Of a stretch of 64,000 nt of DNA, positions 21,769 through 32,600 are shown in pieces; the stretch's first letter is position 1, and the number at the start of each line of letters is the position of its first letter. The stretch is from Saussurea involucrata (lineage: Eukaryota; Streptophyta; Magnoliopsida; Asterales; Asteraceae). The position numbers were made by a program, and so were the translations under genes. The notes below the pieces were generated by a model. That model searched no databases, was not told the origin of the DNA, and saw only the letters and a list, made by a program, of their open reading frames with translations. Location: NCBI GenBank assembly GCA_033807775.1, contig CM066322.1:23466501-23530500 (forward strand), in the 5' to 3' direction.

Positions 21769-23545
21769 TTATTGGGTGAAATCTTTGACAGCCAAAGGTT
21801 CATACCATTGAGGACCAAATCCAGCAGCTCTTCTTGCTGCCTCGTTGAAAGGAGGCTTCAATGGTCCCCTGAAATACGCCCTCACGATCTCATGGAACTT
21901 CTCGATCACTTCACCACTTTCTTTATCTCCATCGACATCTTCTGTTGGAGTTTTAGATCGTGAGCAAAGATGCTTGAACCACTTCACTCCAGCACCACAA
22001 TGAGTGATTTCTTCAGGGTAAACCACCTTTTCCAGCAAATCAGCAGTCTCGTTGTCACCTCCGTTACGGAAACGGGAGATGGTGGTAGGCAGCACATCCA
22101 GTCCTCTTGCCTGTGAATTCGATTCTATTTTATTATTAGGTCATCAAGTTAGTTATCTAATCATCTAAAGATTCTTGGGTGCCATTGGTTAAGAAACGAC
22201 CCCCTCCCTCCCTCCCTCCCTCCATCAAAAGGGAATAACTTAGAGCTAAATCAATAACATCAACCTTATGAGTGATGGCAATGAGCAAAAGGGTCATTAT
22301 ATTTAAGAAGTTGGGAAGGTAATATTTATATTTAAGAACACACGCATAACAAGGATATTCTCAGAAATGCATAACTGAATTAGCCATGGAAAAGGAATGC
22401 AATGAAGAAGAGAAAGGAGGCTATTGTGAAAGAAACATAATGCAAGATCATGAATATTAGGTGTACCTACCTCATGAACACAATGCTCCACTGCAAGACG
22501 TGCAAATAGGTCTTTTGACGTAGCAACAGCCGAGTCCCACAAACCATCATGAGCCGGGAGTGCTCCATAGAAAGAACCCAATTCCTCAAGCCTGGCAGCA
22601 AGAAGAGTGAAGTGTCGACCTTCATCTTGTGCCACTCTTACAAAATCATCGAAGAACTCTCTAGGCATCGACTCTTGCTTACCAAAACGTGCGATTATAT
22701 CCTGTTTGAATAATATATTGGTAGCCACAACTTTGAGCTTATAAGGAGCTAAAAAAGTATAAGTTTCTGTCCACGTGAAATGGGTTGTTACATTTTTCTT
22801 CGCCACAGAAAAAGATTGAAATTTAAGCATCACAATTGAATTGTTCATCTCATAAATGTTACCATCTTGGGTTTCCATTTCTGTTAAAAGTTAAGAACTT
22901 AAGATAGACTTCCAATATAACTCATACATGTTATCTCCTAAGTTTAACATGCTGTTAACAACACAAACTATGTTGCATTTTAACTTAGCCATCACCATCA
23001 ATTACCACAAACATCTAGCAAATCATGGAATTTAGTATAAAGATTTGTCTATAAGCAATAGAATCAAATACCCATATCGAAAAAACACAGAATAGGGAGT
23101 ACCCAAGACAAATCAATGGCCCAACTTTCAGTATGAACAAGGCTATGCACAATTGCTTGTCTGCTCTGTAAGCTTCCGGCTTTCCCAAGCTTCGGCATTA
23201 GACTTGGGGACACTAACTTCACCTGCACAATAAATTGTCAACAACAATTACATCTATTGAAACCAGTGAGTCATTTCATCGAACAGTTGGCGTGCTTCCA
23301 TGGGAAAACCAACTCAACAAACAGATTTGAAGAAGAGTTATGAGATAGTGTGAGAAGCTAACATTGGCGAGTCTGGCAGGTCGATCTGGCACTACGAAAT
23401 CAGGTTGAGAAGGGTTGTAGGGATTTACAATAAGACCTTGGAGCCAATTGTTTGCTATTTGATCTCCAAGTCTGGCCTTCTCGACTGGGTCTGCTGTATT
23501 CAGCACACGCAACGCTGCTTCCACGAGGGTTTCTCCGTCGCACAT
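21769..23545 (-). CDS. DUF455 ferritin-like domain protein, four exons
   Basis: Exons on the minus strand are 23363-23545, 23103-23222, 22471-22701 and 21769-22110. All introns are GT-AG and phase 0; the joined frame is 876 nt (291 residues plus stop). It matches the DUF455 family (conserved from bacteria to plants, ferritin-like helical fold; biochemical role unsettled). Conserved features in order are METLVEAALRVL-like N-terminus, RPARLAN, SRQAIVHSLVHTESWAIDL, FFDDFVRVAQDEGRHFTLL, GLWDSAVATSKDLFARLAVEHCVHE, ARGLDVLPTTISRF, VYPEEITHCGAG, and a C-terminal GPLKPPFN. The HTES, DEGRH, EHCVHE and EEITH motifs are plausible di-iron ligands. The start is the ATG at 23545; an ATG further upstream is closed by a stop in a few codons. 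A (CCCT)n run at about 22201-22222 lies in intron 3. Confidence 0.93.
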
Positions 23546-24414
23546 CTCTATCCCTTGCAGTTTCTTGGTGGTGCACTCTCAAGCTTTGCTTCTGGGTTTC
23601 ATTTACAGGAACAATCCCTTACAATCAATATTTTAAGATTTAAATTTATACATTGAGTTTGGATCTCAATTGTAATCTAATTGAAAACTTTAAAATTAAA
23701 TTCCAATCGACCCAAAATCAATGCTACAAAGTGATTTCAAGGTGTTATTAAACCGTTCACCGATATCATTTATTTTATCGAGACAAATAATCTTATCCGG
23801 TAAGATATATAGTTAGGACCGAGTGTTTAACACGGTAAGACCATCTCCAACGAGGTCACTAAATCTTACACTAAACACTAAAATTGGTGTAAATGATACT
23901 ATTCAAATCTCCAACGGGAGTCTCTATTTTTCACACTAAATTTAGTGTAATGAATAATATTACACTATATTTGGTGCCCTAAATGGAAAAAAAAGACGCA
24001 TATTGGTAAAAGTACTTGTCAGCTTTTGAAGATGCTTACCACAAATCTATTTTAATGGCAAAAAATGTTACACGATAAGATAAGTGAAGATAATATCCTT
24101 ATCATTTTATCAAGTAAACGTTTGGTAAATGACTCGTAATTATTACTTCTTTAAATATAACCTAAAACTAGTAGAGGGCATCAACGATGTATATGTGTTT
24201 AATAACCCTTTTTTCCTATATATCGTAAGTGGTAACAGTTATGTATTGAATAAAATATATCCCTAAAAACCTCATCTGTATAAAAACAATTTCATTTCAC
24301 ACTTTAATTTTGTTTGCTTGAATCGGTATATAATTAATCTCTTCCTTGTAAAGAGTTATCGTAAATTTATAAATAAGCATTATAAATACACCGTGTTAAA
24401 CTGTTAATAGGCAA
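23546..24414. other. Promoter side of the DUF455 gene and AT-rich spacer
   Basis: No gene is seen. From about 23838 there is a half-element with CCATCTCCAACGAGG and TTAGTGTAATG repeats, like one end of a MITE, but no mirrored end is found. Confidence 0.4.
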
Positions 24415-24615
24415 ACCACAAGGGTTGTGGCGTACTGGTTAAAACTCTGGGGGATGTGGTGGAATATCTCATCTGTCCAAGAATCTAATCCAGCCGTACA
24501 CAACAATTGTGGTCACTGAGGTTTAATCAGAGTTGATGTCTTACAGTCATAATTTGTCAATGGATTAGTCTAGGCTTTGCCTAGGACACCCTTCCCTAAT
24601 CATTCCATCCAATAT
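24415..24615 (+). mobile_element. SINE-like tRNA-derived retroposon
   Basis: It contains a degenerate A-box (TGGCGTACTGGTTAAAACTC) and, about 50 bases on, a B-box-like AGAATCTAATCC, in the order of tRNA-derived plant SINEs. The CCAAGAATCTAATCCAGC region replaces the usual GGTTCGAATCC, so internal promoter activity is doubtful. The 3' end is pyrimidine-rich (CATTCCATCC). Confidence 0.55.
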
Positions 24616-25875
24616 TAATACAAGTTTAGGAGCTGTTTGGCAGTTGCTGAATGGTTTAGTGCAGAATGGTTGAGAGGTCAGAATGATTGAGAGGCTCTGT
24701 ATGGTTGAGTGCAGAATGAAATTTGGTTGTTTGGTAACTGTTCTGAATGATAATAAATTACCATTTTAACCCTATCATTTTTTTTCAAACAAATCAAACC
24801 AAAGAGATCAAACACATAAATTTTTTCAACAAAATCAAACAATCAAACGAAACTAAGTTCTTCATATGTTCTTTTACCATGAATCAACATACTATGAACA
24901 ACAAAAATCACAAACAAATCACAGTACCATGAATCAACATAGTATGAATAACATCAAAAATCAAAGTACCATCTATGAAGCAAACAAAATATCCAAAAAC
25001 CACAAAAAGAAAAATCACAGTACCATCGATTAAATCATTGTACCCAAAAAACAAACTAAAAAAATCACTGTACCCAAAGCAGAGGAGAAATCGAGAAGAA
25101 GATTAAAGAAACAAAATCGCCGGCGTGGGAGAGGCGACAAATGAAGTCTCGATTGCTATCATCGCCGGTGTTTCTCAGTTTTTTTTTCCTTTTTTTGGTT
25201 GTTTGCCTCTCAAAATCGAAGTCTCGATCCATAAAAGCATCTGAAATTCAGAATCTTAAAGGCTAAAGACCTCCGATTATGGAATCGCCGGCGTGGGGAG
25301 GAAGGGTTGTCGTCGGCAGGCTATGAGAGTGAAGAGAGGGGCAAATGTGGAATAGTGTGAGATCTGAATGGTTGAGAGTGGTTCAGTATGCAAAATGGCT
25401 CAGAGGCAATTATATATAATATGGACCCAGTGGAGTCCAACTGTTTTTAGTTTGATCTGAGTCCTTTAAATTAAACCCAACTTTTAATCTGACCCGTTTA
25501 AAATCAATAAGCCATCCATTCAGCACTCTTAATCGTCCCTCTTATCTCACGCGTAGCCCACCCACTCACCAGGTCACCCCTGATTTATCTCACGAACCGC
25601 TCCACTTACCTGATTTATCTCCTTCAACCTCCAACTCTTCCCACGTTTCAATCAACCTCCAAGTCTTCCATTTCTCTGCAGGTTTCTCTCCAAATCCCCC
25701 TATAAATAGATGGGTTGGGTTTCAACTCCCTGTTTCTCTGCAGCTTTCGGTGACGCCGATCCACCGGTGAAATCTCTTTTGCTCACAAAAACGAGAGGTT
25801 TTGTTGGTTGCGATTTGAAGCCCTAGAAATCAGGTTAGAATGTATTTTTTTTCTTGATTAGGTGCTGTGTTTCAG

Positions 25876-25987
25876 GGCTGTTGAGCTTTACAACTATAGC
25901 AGCAACTGATGAGGCAGAACATGGTCTAGAGTGTCCCAGCTATCCTTGGCCTCACCAAGGCATTCTCAATTCATATGACCATGCTTC
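25876..25987 (+). pseudogene. Cytochrome c1 exon fragment
   Basis: After an acceptor-like TTTCAG the frame reads LLSFTTIAATDEAEHGLEC, then PSYPWPHQGILNSYDHAS, followed by the donor GTGAGT. This is the start of the mature region of plant mitochondrial cytochrome c1, subunit of respiratory complex III, just before the RRGHQVY and CASCH haem-binding part. The haem-binding exon is not found downstream. It is a single captured exon with its splice sites intact, so it is not a working gene. The upstream sequence (25740-25835) looks like a leader exon. Confidence 0.85.
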
Positions 25988-26271
25988 GTGAGTTTGCTTT
26001 GTAACTTTTGTTCAAAAATAAATTTTGTTCCTTATATACACTAATGAAATGCCTACATCCATTATGAAATATGTAAACTCGAATAGGTACTCTTTCAGTT
26101 TCAGATTACTTGCAATTTTACCGCTCATTTTTACCATTATTATAGAAGTTATAGCATTACTTTTGAAGATTTCACACAAACAGGAATTGTGAAGACATTG
26201 CACCTGGTTGCTAATGCAACAGGTGCCCCTCCTATATGGGCAAAAGGTAGTATAATTAAAGAATACCTTGT

Positions 26272-26473
26272 AAGAGGGTGATTGGTTCAGAATGAAAATG
26301 GGAATGGGAATGGGAATGGTGGGGAATTTGTTTCATTTCCCCCAATTTGTTGAGGAATGACTCAATCTTCATTACCAGTATCTCATAATGACCAATTCCA
26401 ATGTATCAAACCAAACTCCAATTTCCATTTCCATTCCTAACCTCCTATTATCTCCAACCAAGCACCTCCTAAG
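26272..26473. mobile_element. MITE-like element
   Basis: Ends are GAGGGTGATTGGTTCAGAATG and the mirrored ...TCCAACCAAGCACCTCC. The inside has GGAATGG repeats on one side and CCATTTCCATTCC on the other, so it can fold back on itself. Confidence 0.6.
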
Positions 26474-26508
26474 TTTTATTGTAAAACATTATATACATCT
26501 GTCATTAA

Positions 26509-26712
26509 CTATGCTTCTGCTTCTGGTGTAACTGTAGGCAAGATATATGCGAATTGATCACCAGGAATCAGTAGCTTGGGAGTCCATATCAACGAAAAGA
26601 CCGGGTGTATGAATATGTTTATTGCTGAGTTTGGCAGGATGCCATTGGTGCCAACTACCTTTCCTTTTCCCATGTATTGCCATTGAATTGTTGGGGGTAA
26701 TTTCACATTCAC
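26509..26712 (-). other. Short open frame, unidentified
   Basis: The minus-strand frame reads NVKLPPTIQWQYMGKGKVVG, then NGILPNSAINIFIHPVF and PKLLIPGDQFAYILPT. The composition looks like real coding sequence, not random, but I do not recognise the family. It may be another captured exon, as it lies beside the cytochrome c1 exon. No start or splice frame could be defined. Confidence 0.25.
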
Positions 26713-26959
26713 CTTAGTTGATGTACTTTATAATTCAACATTAGCATTCGGCATATTCATAAATATTAATAATTATTATTATGAATATGTACTTAATCTA
26801 GACAAAGGTGTAATAGTATCCGGGTAAACAATATTTCTGTCATTAGAGGGATTTATTTATCACATATAACATAAAAAAATAACGATGTGTTTGATGTACC
26901 CAACAATATGGATGGACTTGAAGATACAATTTAAATAGTAGACATGACAATGTTTCAAG

Positions 26960-27361
26960 TGTGAGTTGTGCTATGTGACAGCTGCTGTCGTTCGGGTGTT
27001 GTTGCGGCACAGCTAACGCGCTGCGTTCGAGAGGAATAAGGCAAGTTCGGATCTGCAGGTGAAGATTTTTGGGGTCTACTTGTTGCTGATTTGGTTCAGC
27101 TGTTAGTATGCTGTTTGGTTATGGTTGCAGGCCTTATTTGTTATGTTTGGTTCCAAGCGTAAGGGCTGTTTGGTAGGGTCTGGGTGATTGGTTTTGTTTT
27201 TGTCTTGGATTGATCATTTGATTGGTGTGTGGGTTCCATTGTAATTGGTGTACAATTGTAATTGGGTTCTATTGTAATTGGTGTACAATTGTAATTGGGT
27301 TCTCTTGTAATTGGTGTATAATTGTAAGTATGGTAATAAAGTGCATGTTTTTCAAAAAAAA
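26960..27361 (+). mobile_element. 5'-truncated LINE-like 3' tail
   Basis: GTTTGG-rich sequence ends with GGTAATAAAGTGCATG and a short A run (27353-27361), as in plant L1-type LINE tails. Before it a 33-bp unit (ATTGTAATTGGTGTACAATTG) occurs three times (27236-27330). No reverse transcriptase is present. Confidence 0.45.
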
Positions 27362-27845
27362 GTCTATATAAAGTGATCAAGGTGTGATTAGAAATATTAA
27401 AAATGATTTAAGTTTAAGCCTTTATTTGTATTGGTCATGGGTGACTTTTGAGTGGTGACCACCTCCTGTGTATCGTATTAATTACCTGTTTGACTTTATA
27501 CACATATTAATAGAATTTTTTTATTTGGACTCCAAAATACCATAGCTTAGGGGGTGTTTGGGATTGTTTAGAATCAATAAATATCGTTTACAAATCTAAC
27601 TTATCCTTTTAATAGCCGAAATTAGGATCTTTACGTGGGGTTGTCATGAGAGATATCACCCAACTTTGTCCTTACATTTACTAGAATTTTACGTCATGTT
27701 GTATACCCGACCAACGGACGGATATAACACTAGTTGTAATGGTTAAGAGGCATCTTTTTTTTTTGCCAAACAGCCTCAACCTCTGCCCGATTCAGAGGTA
27801 AGCTCTGAATGTCACCATTCAGAGCTAAACAAACAGCCCCTCAGA

Positions 27846-28015
27846 TGGATTTCTTGTAAAATATTAGTAATATAATGTTCACATTTTCTAGTATTCGTAT
27901 TTGGGCTATTTCATCATCTCAACCAAACTCTTTAATAATATACTTTGTCGTATAAATAGTTAACTTTATCATAAATATTTAATAAAGTAACTTAATTAAT
28001 AAATAAGAAAGTTAG
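27846..28015. other. AT-rich spacer
   Basis: Nothing recognised. Confidence 0.3.
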
Positions 28016-28364
28016 AGTTTCTCCAACAGCAATGCTAAAATAGAAAAAAGAAATTTTAACAATTTTTGGCTCCAACTCTTGTATGCTAAAACAGAGAAAA
28101 GATGATGGATAAGATAAAAATCTCCAAATTTGGAGAAATTTTCTTGTATGCTAAAATTAGAGAAAGAGTAAAGAGAAATAATATTTTATTATTTCCACCA
28201 ATAAGAGATTGAATTAAAAGGTTAAGGAAAGAGAAATACTATTTTATTAATGTATTGATTATTTTAATATTTTAGTTAATACCATAATCTCTAAAATAGA
28301 ATAATTGTTGGAGTTCAAACAATTTTTTTAGAGATTTTAACTTTTGATACTCTATTTTAGAAAA

Positions 28365-28441
<77 letters not shown>

Positions 28442-28457
28442 CCTCTTGGAGATGCTA
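28016..28457. mobile_element. MITE with embedded (TA)n microsatellite
   Basis: It begins CTCCAACAGCAATGCTAAAATAG and ends with a mirrored CTATTTTAG...CTCTTGGAGATGC. A (TA)n run of about 70 bases (28369-28437) sits near the right end. It is the same broad class as the MITE at 9920-10281. Confidence 0.6.
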
Positions 28458-29234
28458 ATATAATTAACAAAAAGGGGTAAAATGAAAATTCTACAATTTA
28501 TCAACCTTTTGGGCCATGGCACGCACCTTAAAAAACTTTTGAAAATCCCTTGGTAAAATGACTCAAAGAAATACCGTAAGTATTAAGACTATGTTTGGCA
28601 AACTAGTTGATAAACTAGCTGTTGACTCATAAGCTAGCTGGTAGATGATAAGTTAGCTGATGAAAAAGTCACGTTTCACAAAACTAGCTTATAAACATGT
28701 AAAATGACCAAAAAGGACATCTTTAAAAAATTATCAATTACAATATTTAATTATATAATTAAAACACATTTATAAAAATATAATATGTTAACTAATACAA
28801 GTAATGTAGTAAAAAAATAATATAACATGTTAGCTAAAGAATTTAAATTTTATTTTTACATATACTATAAATTTTGAATTTGTTAACTTATAATTTTAAA
28901 TAACTATATAATATGAAATGATATTCAAATAATAATTAAAAAGATAATAGTAATTCATAATTAAAATATATTAATTAATATTATAAAATATATAAAAATA
29001 ATTTATATGATTAACAATAACTTAACATAGTTAAAAATTAATATCAATATATAATTAAAATTTAATTTAATAATTTTCAGTTATTATTAATTAATAAAAA
29101 ATAAATTTAAAAATTAATATTTATTTATAATATAGTTAATAAACAATAATTAATATTAATGAGAGTAATATTGGAATATTCACAAAAAACTACTGAAAAA
29201 CTACTCCAAATAGCGTTTCAAAAAGCTAGCTTAT

Positions 29235-29669
29235 TGTCACGGACTTGTCTCTACAAGATCGCGTGCGGCCTTAGTTCTCGAACTAAGTCAGCCAAACTCC
29301 CGAAACAACTAACGATTAAGGCAAGTAACGAGAACACAAGAGACTATTAGAATGCAAAGGAACTTGTATTGCTTGAGAGAACTTACAAGAGAGCTTAGAA
29401 GAATACTTTGAGGTGTCTTGTGCCAAATGAGGCCACTACCTATTTATACTACTCTAGGGAACATTCTAGAGAATATCTATCTAGATATGTACATGGATCA
29501 TTCTAGATCTATCAAGAGGGATTCTATATACAAGAGGCTTCTACCTCCTTCCATGGAGAGTCTTCTAGAAAGCTTCCACAAGGTCCTCCATGCTTCTTGA
29601 GTAGTGTAGAAGGTTCCGGATTCCGGTGAACCTTCGGGAAATCCGTCTCACGTTTGGCGGGTCGTCACA
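29235..29669 (-). repeat. 3' LTR of the chromovirus
   Basis: Starts TGTCACGGACTTGTC and ends GGGTCGTCACA in plus orientation. A TATA-like box (TATTTATA, 29441-29448) would serve minus-strand transcription in the equivalent 5' copy. Confidence 0.95.
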
Positions 29670-29680
29670 TTCTCCCCCAC

Positions 29681-32600
29681 CTAAGCTCGCGACGTCCTCG
29701 TCGTGCCATCTTCATGATATTCCTTGATCTTGTCCGCGAATTGCCACAATGTGTCTTGAGCTTCCCAACTTGCTTCACTATCGGGCATGTTTCGCCACTT
29801 GACCAAGTACTCTGTGTAGCTCGGCACTCCTCGTCTTGAAACCTTTCGATCCGAAAGAATTTCCTCAACCTCCCGATCGAAAGAAGTCACAACCGCAGTC
29901 GGTGCCCTTTTGGACACTCCCCGTTCCGGGTCTTCCATATCCTTGTGATAAGGCTTGAGAAAACTTACATGGAAAACCGGATGAATCTTCAACTTGGGCG
30001 GTAGTTGAAGTCGGTATGATACCTTCCCAACACGTCCAATCACTGGGAAGGGGCCTTCGTACCTTCGTATCAACCCTTTGTGCACTTTCCTCAATGATTT
30101 GAATTGTTGAGGTAGGAGTTTCACCATCACTTGGTCCCCAACCTTGAACTCGACGTGTCTCCTCTTTTCGTCCGCCCATTTCTTCATCTTCCTTGCCGCT
30201 TTATCTAATGAAGCCCGCGCCATATCCGCTTGCTCGTGCCATTCCTTCATGGTCTTGTACGCGGCCGGACTATTCCCATCGTAAGACGCGGCTAAGGCAT
30301 TCGGGGTTAGCGGTTGCCGCCCCGTAACCAACTCGAAGGGACTCTTCCCTGTAGCCTCGCTTCTTTGCATGTTGTACGAGAATTGTGCAACATCAAGAAG
30401 TTTCGCCCAATTGCTTTGGTTGGCGCTCACGTAGTGTCGAAGGTAGAGCTCCACCAACGCATTTACTCTTTCCGTTTGCCCATCGGTTTGGGGATGGAAG
30501 CTCGTAGAGAAGTTCAAATCTGTCCCCATGATCTTGAATATCTCCGTCCAAAATCTTCCCGTAAACCGTGGGTCTCGATCGCTCACGATCGTATGTGGCA
30601 CACCCCAATACTTCACCACATTCTTGAAGAAGAGCTTTGCCGTCTCTTCCGCGGTACAATCGGGTGGTGCGGCTATGAAAGTTCCGTATTTTGAGAATCG
30701 ATCCACCACCACGATTATGCTTCCATAACCTTCCGTCTTTGGCAAGCAAGTGATGAAGTCCATGGAAACACTCTCCCATGGTCCCTTGGGTGTGGGTAAT
30801 GGCTCTAATAATCCTCCCGGTTGTCGTTGCTCTATCTTGTCTTGTTGGCATACTAGGCACGTCCGAACGAATGTCTCTACATCGTCCCCCATCCTTGGCC
30901 AATAGAACGTACCTTCCACCAGTGCCAGTGTCCTCTTGATTCCTGGATGACCGGCCCACTTCGAATCGTGGCACTCCTTCAAGATAGTCCGCCTAAGGTC
31001 GCCCCACTTAGGCACGTACAACCGATCTCCTTTGGTGAATAAAAGATCTCCTTTGAGCCAAAATCTTCTTGTCTTTCCGTCCCGAGCCAATGCCACAAGG
31101 TTCTTGGCCATAGGATCATGCTCCAATCCCTCCTTGATTCGGTCTTGAAGAAAGAATTGGGGCTGAGTGATAGCCGCAAATTCCGCCTTGCGACTCAATG
31201 CGTCCGCTACCACGTTAGCCTTCCCCGGCTTATACTCCAAGTGGTAGTCAAACTCAGCTAGGAAGTCTTGCCACCGTGCTTGCTTAGGACTTAACTTCTT
31301 TTGGGTTTGGAAGTAACTTGTCGCCACATTGTCTGTCTTGATCACGAACTTCGACCCCAAGAGATAGTGTCTCCATGTCCTCAAGCAATGTATGACCGCC
31401 GTCATTTCCTTCTCTTGCACAGTGTACCTCCTTTCGGTATCATTCAACTTTCGGCTCTCGAACGCTATCGGATGTCCCTCTTGCATTAGAACTCCTCCAA
31501 TGGCGAAATCTGAAGCATCCGTATGTAACTCGAATGGCTTGGTCACGTCCGGTAGTCTCAACACCGGTTCCTCGGTCACCGCATCCTTTAACTCGTCAAA
31601 GGCTGTTTGGCACCGCTCATCCCACTCCCAAGCCTTCGTCTTTTTCAATAGGTCAGTCAAGGGTGCCGCCTTGGCCGAATATCCCTTGATAAAACGCCGA
31701 TAGTAGTTTACCAAGCCAAGGAAGGACCTCACCTCCGTAACCTTGGTTGGCGTCTCCCAATCCCGGATAGCTTTAACCTTTGCTCCATCCATCATTAGGC
31801 CACCGTCTTTGATCTTGTGTCCCAAGAATTCCACCTCCTCTTGAGCGAACGAGCACTTCTCCAATTTGACATAAAGCTCATTGTCTCGTAACACTTGGAA
31901 CACTTGTTTCAAATGAGACACATGCTCCTCCAAGGTATGACTATAGACGACTATATCGTCTAAGTATACTACCACAAACTTGTCAAGAAAGGGGTGAAAG
32001 AGCTTGTTCATCAAAGTACAAAATGTAGCGGGAGCATTGGTCAAGCCAAATGGCATGACTAAGAACTCGTAAGAGCCATACCTCGTGACGCAAGTCGTTT
32101 TTGCTTCGTCTCCCTCGGCTATCCGTACTTGGTAGTATCCCGATCTCAAATCCAACTTGGTGAAGTATCTCGCCTTCCCCAATTGATCAAACAAATCCGC
32201 AATAAGAGGAATTGGGTATTTGTTTTTGATAGTTACCTTGTTTAGCGCCCGGTAGTCTATGCACATTCTTAAGGACCCGTCCTTCTTCCTTTGAAATAGT
32301 ACCGGTGCACCATAGGGAGCTTTAGAGGGTCGGATGTACCCCGCATCAAGAAGCTCCTTGAGTTGCCTCCGCAACTCTTCTAACTCCGGTGGAGGCATTC
32401 GATATGGGGCTTTGGAGGGTGGCTTCGATCCCGGTTCCAACTCTATCGCATGGTCCACCTCCCTCCTAGGTGGAAGTCTCTTTGGTAACTCTTTGGGCAT
32501 CACGTCCTTGTACTCAACAAGAACCTTCTCGATCTCTTCCGGTATCTCCTCCGTGTTTCTCCCACCATCATCCCCTTGCCTTGTAACCGCCAAGTAGCAA

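Larger units (their letters stand above)
24629..27845. mobile_element. Candidate non-autonomous element with GGGCTGTTTGG ends
   Basis: The left end reads AGGAGCTGTTTGGCAG with repeated GAATGGTTGAGAGG motifs. The right end (27760-27845) reads, in reverse, GAGGGGCTGTTTGTTTAGC with CTCTGAATGG. Such CTGTTTGG ends are typical of hAT-like plant elements. The inside carries a cytochrome c1 exon, a MITE and a LINE-like tail. The two ends may instead belong to separate short elements; I found no clear target duplication. Confidence 0.3.

Noticed and set aside
22303..22878. Single 191-residue gene on the minus strand
   Set aside because: Only 22471-22701 is an exon of the DUF455 gene; the rest is intron read-through.
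27141..27380. Asn/Pro/Thr-rich minus-strand frame
   Set aside because: It is the translation of a 33-bp tandem repeat in a LINE-like tail.
29865..30974. Additional minus-strand and plus-strand frames over the chromovirus
   Set aside because: They are shadows of the 1542-residue polyprotein in other frames.
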